A stretch of DNA of 64,000 nucleotides, taken from the NCBI RefSeq assembly GCF_900184945.1, contig NZ_FXYF01000005.1, positions 281,019 through 345,018 on the forward strand. The letters are read 5' to 3'. A program made the translations under genes and the position numbers. The notes below the pieces were generated by a model that did no database searches, was not told where the DNA came from, and was given only the letters and a program-made list of their open reading frames with translations. Positions 1-7,771 of this stretch are shown one piece after another (positions within the stretch are counted from its first letter, which is position 1; the number at the start of each line of letters is the position of its first letter). The DNA is from Antarctobacter aquimaris (GTDB taxonomy: Bacteria; Pseudomonadota; Alphaproteobacteria; Rhodobacterales; Rhodobacteraceae).

Positions 1-123
1 ATGATGGTACCTCCGGTTTCCCACTGGGCAACTCTGGCACAGCCGGACGGTGCAGAACATGACGCGTATCAAGCTGGGCGCGATCCGGCGCAGCGCTATT
101 TCAAGGACAAACGGAGATTGACC

Positions 124-828
124 ATGCGCTGGATGATCCTTGCAGGACTGCTCTGGACCGGCGCCGCCGTGGCGCAGGACACCGACCTTGAACTGGTGCT
201 GTTGGCCGATGCCTCGGGCAGCATCGACCAGCGCGAGATCGAGTTTCAGCGCCGGGGCTACGCCGAGGCGATCACCGACGCCGAGGTGCTGGCCGCCATC
301 GCGGGGACGGCCTATGGCAACATCGCCGTGATCTATGTCGAGTGGGCGGCGAACCAGGCGGTGGTCGCGGACTGGACGCTGATCGACGGCCCCGACAGCG
401 CCGCTGCCTTTGCCGCCGAACTGACCGGCAAGCCGCGGCAGGCCTACGGCCGCAACGCCATAGGCGCCGCCCTGCTTGAGGCGCTGCGCCTGATGGACAC
501 CAATGCGCACGACGGCTGGCGGCGGGTGATCGACTTTTCCGGCGACAGCGTGAATTCGTTTTCCGGCCCGCCGATTGCCGAGGCCCGTGCGCAGGTGCTG
601 GCGGCGGGCGTCACCATCAACGCCCTGCCGATCCTGCGCCCGGACGATCCGGGCCGCGCCCACGGCGGGCTGGAGGCGCTGTACGAGCAACAGATCATCG
701 GCGGGCCCGGATCCTTTGTCGTGACCGCCGAAAGCCGCGCGAGTTTCGCCGAGGCGGTCAAGCGCAAGCTGATCCTCGAGATATCGGGCACGCAGCCCCC
801 CGAGGATGTCGCCAGCGCCGCCCGCTAG
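124..828 (+). CDS. DUF1194 (VWA-like) secreted protein
   Basis: A 234-aa protein that begins with a hydrophobic signal peptide (about residues 1-18, ending AVAQ). A VWA-type MIDAS motif DASGS follows at residues 29-33, as in the DUF1194 family of exported alphaproteobacterial proteins. The ATG at 124 is preferred because it follows GGAG and opens directly into the signal sequence; the frame is open to the window edge, but that extension (1-123) reads as leader. DUF1194 has no established biochemical function, and a metal-dependent adhesion or protein-binding role in the periplasm is inferred from the VWA resemblance. It converges on the next gene, overlapping its 3' end by 4 bp. Confidence 0.8.
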   Translation: MRWMILAGLLWTGAAVAQDTDLELVLLADASGSIDQREIEFQRRGYAEAITDAEVLAAIAGTAYGNIAVIYVEWAANQAVVADWTLIDGPDSAAAFAAELTGKPRQAYGRNAIGAALLEALRLMDTNAHDGWRRVIDFSGDSVNSFSGPPIAEARAQVLAAGVTINALPILRPDDPGRAHGGLEALYEQQIIGGPGSFVVTAESRASFAEAVKRKLILEISGTQPPEDVASAAR

Positions 829-2309
829 CTGACCGCCGTCAGGTGCGCGGCGGGGTGCCCCGCCTCCTGCGGCCAGTCGGAGGGCAGACCATCGCGGCGC
901 AGCCCGGCATGGCCCCGGCCCAGCGGGCGGGGATGGGACAGGATCTGCACGCTCTGGCCGTCGAAATCACGGAACGACAGCGTGGCGCTGCGGTTGTCGC
1001 GCTCCATCCGGTCGCGCAACAGGTGCAGGGCGATGGCCTGCCCGAGGCGAAGGTCCTGGACATTCTCCGACGGGAAATAGCCCCCCGCCACGCAGCGCAA
1101 GACCGAGATATTGGCGGCCATGCGGTCGATCTGATCCTCCAGCGCCAGAGCCGGTCCGCGGTCCCCCACCATCCGCACCTGCGCCTGGCGCGAGGTGTCG
1201 AACACCGCCTTGATCAGCGTCGCCAGCGCCCCGGCAACGATGACGTGTGCCGCAAGGTCAGAGGGGTTCAGGTGCTGCCGCGACGGCCCCGCCAAGGGCA
1301 GGAACAGCCCGCCGTCGCAGCGCTGCGGGCCGCGCAGCGCGCGGTTGGCCCGGCTGACCCAGGTCAGCAGGTTGGGCGCGGCGCTGGCCAGTTCCTCGAT
1401 CGCCTCGCCATAGTCTGCCCCCTGCGGCGCCGGGCGATGGTCCTCGCGCAGCCGCCAGCCGGTCATGCGGGCGGCGGTCACGGCAGGGCGCGGCAGCCGG
1501 TCCGGCCGAACGGTCTGGAGGCGGGCAAAGCGCAGGGACAGCGACTCGGCCTCGGCCATCAGGGCCAGCAGGCGCGGACCGGTCCAGGCGCCATCAGCCG
1601 GCAATCCGCCATCCATCCCCGCCCCGCGCGCCAGAACGGCCAGCGCCGCATTGTGGAACGGACGCGCGGGCGCCGTGCGGTGCAGCGCCTCGGCCCGTGC
1701 GCCCAGGGTCACGCGGCGCGGCGCCTGCGGATGCTCTCCGGGCCGTTGCAGCCCGGCGCGGCTGTGCCGCCCGCACCAGACCAGCCAGTCCGACAGGGCG
1801 GCCGTCTCGGCCGGGGCATCCCCGGCCGGGCCGTGTCCGGCGTAGATCTCGATGTCGTTCTTCCAGAAGGCCGAGATCACCGGCCCGCCGTTGCGCAGTG
1901 CCACGCCCCCGCGCAGCAGGCTGCGCAAGGTCAGCTGACCATCGCCGTTGAGCCGCAGCGCCCGGCGATGGTCAGCTTCGCCCTGACCCGCCGGGGAGGA
2001 GTCGGCGGCGCCGGTTCCGGGCCGAGGAGCGCGGCCGTCGAACCAGCTGAGGGTTCGCAATTCACACAACAGTTCGTGCATGGTGAAACGGGTCGCCCCG
2101 TCCACACGGACCCAGCTGTGCGGGTCCACCAGCGTTTCGGGGCGCTGGTCCTGCAACAGGCCAAGCGCAAACAGCTCGGCCATGTCGGCGGCCAGTTCGG
2201 CAGGGGTCAGGCGCGGCGCGGGCGGCAGGGTGATCCGGTCACGCAGAGACGGCCCGGATCCGTTGCCCTCGATCACGTTGAAAATCCTCGCAGAAGGGGT
2301 GCCTGTCAT
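825..2309 (-). CDS. Degenerate vanadium-haloperoxidase-fold protein
   Basis: A 494-aa protein with no signal peptide. The start at 2309 follows GGGAG at good spacing. The N-terminus (LTPAELAADMAELFALGLL, then ELRTLSWFDG) and C-terminus (DRMAANISVLRCVAGGYF, then QDLRLGQAIALHLL and SFRDFDGQSVQIL) resemble, from memory, the algal/cyanobacterial vanadium bromoperoxidase family. The vanadate-binding motifs are degraded. The usual PSGH reads PSDLAAH at 349-355, and the usual R-x5-H-x3-D reads R405-x5-Y411-x3-E415, so the histidine that anchors vanadate is replaced by tyrosine. No clear K-x(6-7)-RP motif was seen. It is probably catalytically dead or altered, with a structural or partner role. It is divergent from the protease gene, and an intact haloperoxidase lies 2.4 kb away. 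Family assignment is by eye and moderately sure. Confidence 0.55.
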   Translation of the reverse strand: MTGTPSARIFNVIEGNGSGPSLRDRITLPPAPRLTPAELAADMAELFALGLLQDQRPETLVDPHSWVRVDGATRFTMHELLCELRTLSWFDGRAPRPGTGAADSSPAGQGEADHRRALRLNGDGQLTLRSLLRGGVALRNGGPVISAFWKNDIEIYAGHGPAGDAPAETAALSDWLVWCGRHSRAGLQRPGEHPQAPRRVTLGARAEALHRTAPARPFHNAALAVLARGAGMDGGLPADGAWTGPRLLALMAEAESLSLRFARLQTVRPDRLPRPAVTAARMTGWRLREDHRPAPQGADYGEAIEELASAAPNLLTWVSRANRALRGPQRCDGGLFLPLAGPSRQHLNPSDLAAHVIVAGALATLIKAVFDTSRQAQVRMVGDRGPALALEDQIDRMAANISVLRCVAGGYFPSENVQDLRLGQAIALHLLRDRMERDNRSATLSFRDFDGQSVQILSHPRPLGRGHAGLRRDGLPSDWPQEAGHPAAHLTAVS

Positions 2310-2582
2310 GGTCGTATCTCCCAGGTGTGCCGTGTGTCGCCAGCCGGTGGTTGACGAAGCGTTAATCCGACCATGCGCGCCTCCCGTGAACGCAGCGCAA
2401 ACGGGACGTGAAACCTGCGTGAATCCGGCGGGCAAGCCGCAGTTTCCTGGTCATGCGCCTGCTTTGGCGGCGTGAATTCTGCGCAAACCCGTGGCGGGCG
2501 GGGCCGGCTTTCTTGACCGGCCGGGCGAAACCGCCTTTGCTGGGGCCCAACGGGGCACCCACCGCCTTGCAAGGAGGTCAGC

Positions 2583-4649
2583 ATGTCGATCACGCAGGAC
2601 TGGACGGCGCCGCGCCCGCACGCCTTTCGCGATGCCTATCTCGACTGGTCGCGCCTGATCGGGATGCGCCGGGACATGCTGCCCCCCGAGCGGCCGGACG
2701 GCGGGCCGGAATACGCGCCGGTCTTTGTCCGCCTGAAACCGGGCGCCACCGCGACAGCGACACGTGCCGCGCTGCTGGCACAGGTCGAGGATGCCGTCTC
2801 GCCGCTGCTGATGGACAGCACCGAGATGGCGTTCCTTCGCGGCCGGATCGACGACCCCGAGGCACTGGCCGGGCTGCCGGACGAATACATGCTGTACCGC
2901 CGGATGGGCACGCCCGACAGCGACCACGCCAGCCTGTTCGAGGTGCTCGACACCGGGATGCCGGTGGAGATCGACACCGCCGGGCCGCTGCCCGAGCCGC
3001 CCGCCCCGGTGCCGCCCTCGCCCACACCCGGCGCGCCCATCGTGGCGATCATCGACGACGGCATCGGCTTTCTGAACGCCCGGTTCTGCCGCAGCATGAC
3101 AGACGGCGGCCTGCGCAGCCGGTTCCATGGGCTTTGGCTACAGGCGCTGGAACAGCACGCCGACCGGCCGCGCGGCGCGGTTTCGGGGCGAGTGCTGGAC
3201 ACCGGCGCCATTGATACGCTGCTGGCGCAGGGCGACGAACGCGCCGCCTATGCGGCAATCAACGATGCGCTGTTTGCCCCCGGCACCCGCCGTGAAACCG
3301 CATACGCCACCACCCACGGCACCCATGTGCTGGACCTCGCCGCCGGGGCGGAGCCGGGCGATGCAAGCGATCCCGCGCGGGACTGGCCCCTGCTGGGTGT
3401 TCAACTGCCCGCAGAGACCATCGACGACACCTCGGGCACCTGGTTCGAAAGCTACCTGGTGCTGGGCCTGCGCTGGATCCTGCGGCAAGCGCGGCAGGTC
3501 GACGCCACCGCGCCGGTGATCGTCAACGTCTCGCTGGGTGTGCTGGCGGGGCCAAAGGACGGCTCGCGCTTTGTCGAATACCAGATGGCGCGCGAGGCGC
3601 GGCTGTGGGAAACCGTGACCGGCCAGCCGGTGCGGCTGGTCTGGGCCTTCGGCAACAGCTATCGCAGCAGCCAGGTGGCCTGCTTCGGGTTCGACGGCAC
3701 GTCGGAGACGCCGCAGGCGATCACCTGGCGCGCGCAGCCCGACGACGAGACCGCCAGTTTCGTGGAGATTCACCTGCGCGGCGCAGCGTCAGACAAGCTG
3801 ACCGTGGGGCTGACCTCCCCCGAGGGGCGCGACTCGGGCCTTGCGACGCTGCATCCGGGCGAGATCCGCTCGCTCGAACGGCCCGATGGGGCGGCGCTGG
3901 CGCGGATCTACCATGTCCCGGCGCGGCGCTGCGATGGCGATACCACCTGTTCCGCGCATTACGTCCTGGCGCTGGCGCCCACGCGCGGACAGAAACCGGA
4001 CGAACCGGAGGCCCGCGCCGGGGCCTGGCGTATCGCGCTGCGTTGCGCGGACAAGGCCGATGTGCTGGTGCAGGTCCAGCGCGATGACGCGATCCGCGGC
4101 AGCGAGGTGCGCGGGCGGCAATCCTACCTCGACCACCGCGCCGCCTATGACTGGGACCCGCTCCGCGCCGCCTATGTCGCGCCGGGAGCGGGGCCGATCA
4201 CCGATGACGGCTGTCACAGCGCGCTGGTCACCGCGCCGGCGCGGCAGGTATTGGCCGTGGGTGCGGCCCGGCAGGTCGGAATCGACCCCGCCACCGAGAT
4301 CGGCGCCTATCGGCCCGCCGCTTATTCCGGACAGGGCGCGCCCTGGTCGGTCGAGGGGCCAACGGCCGCGACGGTGGCTGGCATCGGGGCCTTTTTCGGC
4401 GGTGTCCGCGCGGCGGGCACGCTGACCGGCAGCACACGGCGCCTAGCCGGTACCAGCGCCGCAGCTGGCCGGATGACTCGGGCGCTGGCGTTGTCCGCGG
4501 CCCTGATCACGGAAAACGCCGCCAAGCCTGGCACCTGGCAGATCGACGATCTGGACCCCGACAAGGTGGGCCTGATCCCCACCGGCGGCCTGCATGCCCG
4601 GCTGGGCGAGGCGGTGATCGACCTGCCCGAGGCGCTGCCCGCCTGCTGA
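2583..4649 (+). CDS. Subtilisin-like (S8) serine protease
   Basis: A 688-aa protein preceded by a near-perfect AAGGAGGT ribosome site. The S8 catalytic residues are visible: Asp in VAIIDDG (about D158), His in HGTHV (H245), oxyanion Asn in AFGNS (N358) and Ser in AGTSAAA (S625). The long stretch between His and Ser holds a large insert around residues 370-560. No signal peptide is visible, and the first 150 residues form an N-terminal region ending in a proline-rich linker (PLPEPPAPVPPSPTPG). Without a Sec signal it may act in the cytoplasm or leave by a non-Sec route. It faces the haloperoxidase gene with a 20-bp gap, and processing of its neighbours is only an inference from position. Confidence 0.85.
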   Translation: MSITQDWTAPRPHAFRDAYLDWSRLIGMRRDMLPPERPDGGPEYAPVFVRLKPGATATATRAALLAQVEDAVSPLLMDSTEMAFLRGRIDDPEALAGLPDEYMLYRRMGTPDSDHASLFEVLDTGMPVEIDTAGPLPEPPAPVPPSPTPGAPIVAIIDDGIGFLNARFCRSMTDGGLRSRFHGLWLQALEQHADRPRGAVSGRVLDTGAIDTLLAQGDERAAYAAINDALFAPGTRRETAYATTHGTHVLDLAAGAEPGDASDPARDWPLLGVQLPAETIDDTSGTWFESYLVLGLRWILRQARQVDATAPVIVNVSLGVLAGPKDGSRFVEYQMAREARLWETVTGQPVRLVWAFGNSYRSSQVACFGFDGTSETPQAITWRAQPDDETASFVEIHLRGAASDKLTVGLTSPEGRDSGLATLHPGEIRSLERPDGAALARIYHVPARRCDGDTTCSAHYVLALAPTRGQKPDEPEARAGAWRIALRCADKADVLVQVQRDDAIRGSEVRGRQSYLDHRAAYDWDPLRAAYVAPGAGPITDDGCHSALVTAPARQVLAVGAARQVGIDPATEIGAYRPAAYSGQGAPWSVEGPTAATVAGIGAFFGGVRAAGTLTGSTRRLAGTSAAAGRMTRALALSAALITENAAKPGTWQIDDLDPDKVGLIPTGGLHARLGEAVIDLPEALPAC

Positions 4650-4669
4650 GGGCCGTTCAGGTCACAAGC

Positions 4670-5776
4670 CTACCATTCGTCGCGCGCCGTCTGCCACATC
4701 TCGCGCAGCCAGCCGGGCACCAGCCCCGAAGGCAGCGACAGGGTGTCGGTCGTGACAACCGCGCTGTCCCCCAGCGCGGCGCTCAGGTCGCCCAAGGTGA
4801 AATCGCCCGTGTAACCCGCACCGTGGAACACACGCGTCCGGGTCTGCCCGGTCTCGTCCAGCAGGTTCAGCAGCGCCTCGACAACCGTTACACCCAGCAC
4901 CGCCCCGGCCATGCTGTCGGTCGGGAAATGCACCCCCGCCACGGTGCGGTTCATCGCGATCCGCTCGGCGTGGCGGTAGAGTTCGTTGCGCTCGGCGATC
5001 TGGACCACCGGGTCGACTGCCACGTTGAGAAACAGCCGCGACAGCAGCGTCGCGCAGGCAAAGGATTCGGTCGCATGGCCCGATGGCCACGATCCGTGCC
5101 CCGGCGTCTGGATCATTGGCTGCACCTTGCGCGACATGGCGATGGGGCGGGCGACGTCGAACCCGTGTTTCAGCGGCATCTCGACCGCCGTGCACAGCCG
5201 CAGCATCGCCTGGTTCAGCGCCAGCGTCCATTTCGTCGCGTCCGGGGACATGTAGCCGATCAGGCCGAAAAAGCTCTGGATGTCGCCGGTCTGCATGATG
5301 ATTTCGGACAAACGGTCACCGCGCAGGTCGGCGTAGGTGCGCAGGTAGTGCAGTTGCTTGTCCGCCAGAAAGGCGTTGGTCGGCGCCTCCAGCGTCACCA
5401 GCGGCTGACCGCCCAGCGACACGGTGCCCGTCGCGGGCGTTGTCCCGTTCGCCGGCGTGAGCCTGACCGAGAACAGCCCCGTCAGGCAGGCGTCGATCAC
5501 CGCGCGGCGCGGTCCCGTCGCCATCGCCTTGAGCGCGTCCCAACTGCCGCGCCCCTCCTGTTTCGGCGTGCGGTCGGCCGTCCCATCCCAGTGTCCCACG
5601 GTGCCATCGCGCGCCATGCCCAAGGCCGCGCTGGTAAAGGTGCTGTCCGGCCCGCCCTGGGAATTCTCGGCCGCCTGGCTGTTTTGCGAGTTCTGGGAAT
5701 TTTGTGAATTCTGCGAGTTTTGTGAATTCTGGGAGTTCTGGCTGTTCTGGGAATTGTATGGTCCGGAGACGGGCAT
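4670..5776 (-). CDS. Vanadium-dependent haloperoxidase (PAP2 superfamily)
   Basis: A 368-aa protein with all three vanadate/phosphate-binding motifs of the haloperoxidase/PAP2 superfamily: K203-x6-R210-P211, PSGH at 231-234, and R277-x5-H283-x3-D287. Family members either oxidise halide with peroxide or hydrolyse phosphate. The adjacent haloperoxidase-like paralogue favours the haloperoxidase reading, but phosphatase activity cannot be excluded. Residues 8-34 are nine perfect Asn-Ser-Gln triplets, followed by AAE and a tenth NSQ, giving a low-complexity N-terminus instead of a signal peptide. The start ATG at 5776 lies immediately before this tract. It is divergently transcribed from the SARP regulator across 153 bp, so that regulator is the obvious candidate to control it. 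Confidence 0.85.
   Translation of the reverse strand: MPVSGPYNSQNSQNSQNSQNSQNSQNSQNSQNSQAAENSQGGPDSTFTSAALGMARDGTVGHWDGTADRTPKQEGRGSWDALKAMATGPRRAVIDACLTGLFSVRLTPANGTTPATGTVSLGGQPLVTLEAPTNAFLADKQLHYLRTYADLRGDRLSEIIMQTGDIQSFFGLIGYMSPDATKWTLALNQAMLRLCTAVEMPLKHGFDVARPIAMSRKVQPMIQTPGHGSWPSGHATESFACATLLSRLFLNVAVDPVVQIAERNELYRHAERIAMNRTVAGVHFPTDSMAGAVLGVTVVEALLNLLDETGQTRTRVFHGAGYTGDFTLGDLSAALGDSAVVTTDTLSLPSGLVPGWLREMWQTARDEW
5702..5755 (-). repeat. 9-bp tandem repeat encoding (Asn-Ser-Gln)n
   Basis: Tandem nine-base units encode NSQ within the haloperoxidase N-terminus. The units differ mostly at third positions (AAT/AAC, TCC/TCA/TCG/AGC, CAG/CAA), so the protein sequence is perfect while the DNA repeat is not. 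The span given covers the most regular units; the whole NSQ tract runs from about 5675 to 5755. Confidence 0.8.
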
Positions 5777-5929
5777 GGCATCCTCTTGCTTTGCGGCGAA
5801 GTGTCGGGAAGCGCCGCATGCAGGTCAAAGCCTATCTGACGGCCAGGCAAATCATTAACGATAAATTCACGTCCGTTGCGAGGCGACCGCGTGAATGCTA
5901 GCTTTCGTTTTAACGCAACAGGATACCGC

Positions 5930-7540
5930 ATGCCAAGGGACACGGACACCAGGATTGCCATTGCCGTGCTCGGGCCTTTCCAGGTCCGGGACGCGGCGGG
6001 CGTTGCGCTGACCGTGAAGGGCGCCAAGAACCAGGCGCTGCTGGCGATGTTGGCTCTCAGCCCCGAGATGACCCGCCCGCGCCGCTGGATCGAGGACAAG
6101 CTGTGGTCGACCTTTGGCCCGGAACAGGCCAGCGCCAACCTGCGCCAGGCCCTGTCCAAGCTGCGCAGCGCGCTGGGCCCGGCCGAAGACGTGCTGATCG
6201 CCGACCGCAGCTGTGTCCGGCTGGACCCCCGCCGGGTCCGCGTCGACCTGCTTGAGGAGGTCATCCCCGAGGACGAACGGATCGAGCTGTTGCAGGGCAT
6301 GGACGTCCGCGACCCCGAGTTCGAGGACTGGCTGCGGCAGGAACGCGGCGCGTTGCAGCAGACGCTGGCCAAGGCGACACCCTCGGAAAGCCGCGGCATC
6401 CTGATCAACTGCCGTGCCACGGCCGAGGCCCCAGGCCGCGACCAGATGCTGGGCGAGGTGCTGGCCAACCAGATCGGCGAGAACATCGCCGAGCAGGTCC
6501 GCGCCTGGCGGCAGTCCGAGACGGACATGCCCCTGCCCGACTCTGCGCCGATGAGCGATATCCTGGTCAGCACCCAGCTGATGCCCAACGGCAGCGGCGG
6601 GCACGCCCTGTTCATCAAGGCCACGCACCAGCCCAGCGCCCGGATCCTCTATTCCAAACTGCAACAGCTTGACCGGCTGGAGGACATCCTGACCTCCGAG
6701 ATCGACGTGTCGCGCACCGTTTTCGAGGCGGCCGACCAGATCATCGGCAAGCTGCCGCACGTGCTGGACAAGGACCGCCCCGAGGCCCGTTCGACCGCGC
6801 TGTCGCGGCTGGGGCTCTATCGCATGTTCAGCTTTGAAAAGGACGCCCTGCGCGAGGCCTACGGCCTGATGGACCAGGCTTTCAAGCGGGACGAGAACGG
6901 CGTCTACCTGGCCTGGGCCAGCATGATCCGCCTGACCCAGATGATGGAGATGGCCGAAGAGGACCAGCAGCCCCTGCTGGAAGAGGCGGTCGAGCTGCAT
7001 TACCGCGCGATGGAACTGGCCCCTGACAACGTGCTGGTCCATGCCATCGTGTCCAAGGTGCGCGGCACCGCGCTGGGCGATACCGCCGGGGTGCTGGACC
7101 TGGCGCAGAACGCGGTGGAGCGGAACCCGGCCAACGCCTTTGCCTGGCGGTCGCTGGCGGATGCGCTGATGCTGTCCGGGGACCCTGAAGGCGCGTTCAA
7201 GGCCTCGGACCGGGCGTGCCGGATCGCCCGCACCTCGCCGTTCAAGCATTACTGGGACGTCGGGCATTGCATCATCTCGATCGCCTGCAATCGCCCGCAT
7301 CAGGCCATCGAGGCCGGCGAAGCGGCGGCGCGCAATGCCCCCCTGTCGCGCCCCGCGCACCGGCACCTGCTGGCGCTCTACGCGCTGGAGGGCCGGCTCG
7401 ACAAGGCGCAGGCCGTCGCGGAAAAACTGGCCAAGATCGAACCGGGCTTCAGCCTGGACCGGCTGGTGAACGACGACAGCTACCCGGTGCGGACCCTGCG
7501 CAACAAGGGGTTGCTGGAGCCGATCCGCGCTCTACTCTAG
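5930..7540 (+). CDS. SARP-type transcriptional regulator with TPR-like C-terminus
   Basis: A 536-aa protein. The N-terminal ~100 residues (AIAVLGPFQVRDAAG, then KGAKNQALLAMLAL, RRWIEDKLWS and ASANLRQALSKLR) match the OmpR-like winged helix of SARP/BTAD-type activators. The C-terminal half (about 290-530) is helical with tetratricopeptide-like repeats (for example NPANAFAWRSLADALMLSGD). There is no signal peptide or membrane segment, so it is cytoplasmic. The ATG at 5930 is chosen because AGGA lies 7 bases upstream; a TTG at 5876 would extend the protein with unrelated residues. It is divergent from the haloperoxidase and upstream of the RTX gene, and either could be its target. Its ligand or signal is unknown. 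Confidence 0.75.
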   Translation: MPRDTDTRIAIAVLGPFQVRDAAGVALTVKGAKNQALLAMLALSPEMTRPRRWIEDKLWSTFGPEQASANLRQALSKLRSALGPAEDVLIADRSCVRLDPRRVRVDLLEEVIPEDERIELLQGMDVRDPEFEDWLRQERGALQQTLAKATPSESRGILINCRATAEAPGRDQMLGEVLANQIGENIAEQVRAWRQSETDMPLPDSAPMSDILVSTQLMPNGSGGHALFIKATHQPSARILYSKLQQLDRLEDILTSEIDVSRTVFEAADQIIGKLPHVLDKDRPEARSTALSRLGLYRMFSFEKDALREAYGLMDQAFKRDENGVYLAWASMIRLTQMMEMAEEDQQPLLEEAVELHYRAMELAPDNVLVHAIVSKVRGTALGDTAGVLDLAQNAVERNPANAFAWRSLADALMLSGDPEGAFKASDRACRIARTSPFKHYWDVGHCIISIACNRPHQAIEAGEAAARNAPLSRPAHRHLLALYALEGRLDKAQAVAEKLAKIEPGFSLDRLVNDDSYPVRTLRNKGLLEPIRALL

Positions 7541-7771
7541 GGCGAAACAAGGTCGATATCGGTCGACAAACGGGCGTCAGACCGGCTTGTCGGCGCGAAA
7601 AACCCGGATTGTTTACGTTTCCCCACAAATCCGGCCAATTTGCGTCACATTTTCCATGTTTCTGGAGATGGAGGGCGGATCGGAATTTCCGTCTGCCTGC
7701 CGCATGTCGTTGGCCCCCGTCGATCCGGGCCGTGACGCCGTGCCATGGGTAAGAAGGTGAGGGCCGCTGAC

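Noticed and set aside
843..2354. A 503-aa plus-strand frame opposite the haloperoxidase-like gene
   Set aside because: Arg/Gln/Ala-rich shadow with no ribosome site or recognisable motif; the minus strand has the family-like protein.
5675..5755. Possible CRISPR-like repeats
   Set aside because: The units are 9 bp, contiguous and coding, with no spacers; they encode the NSQ tract.
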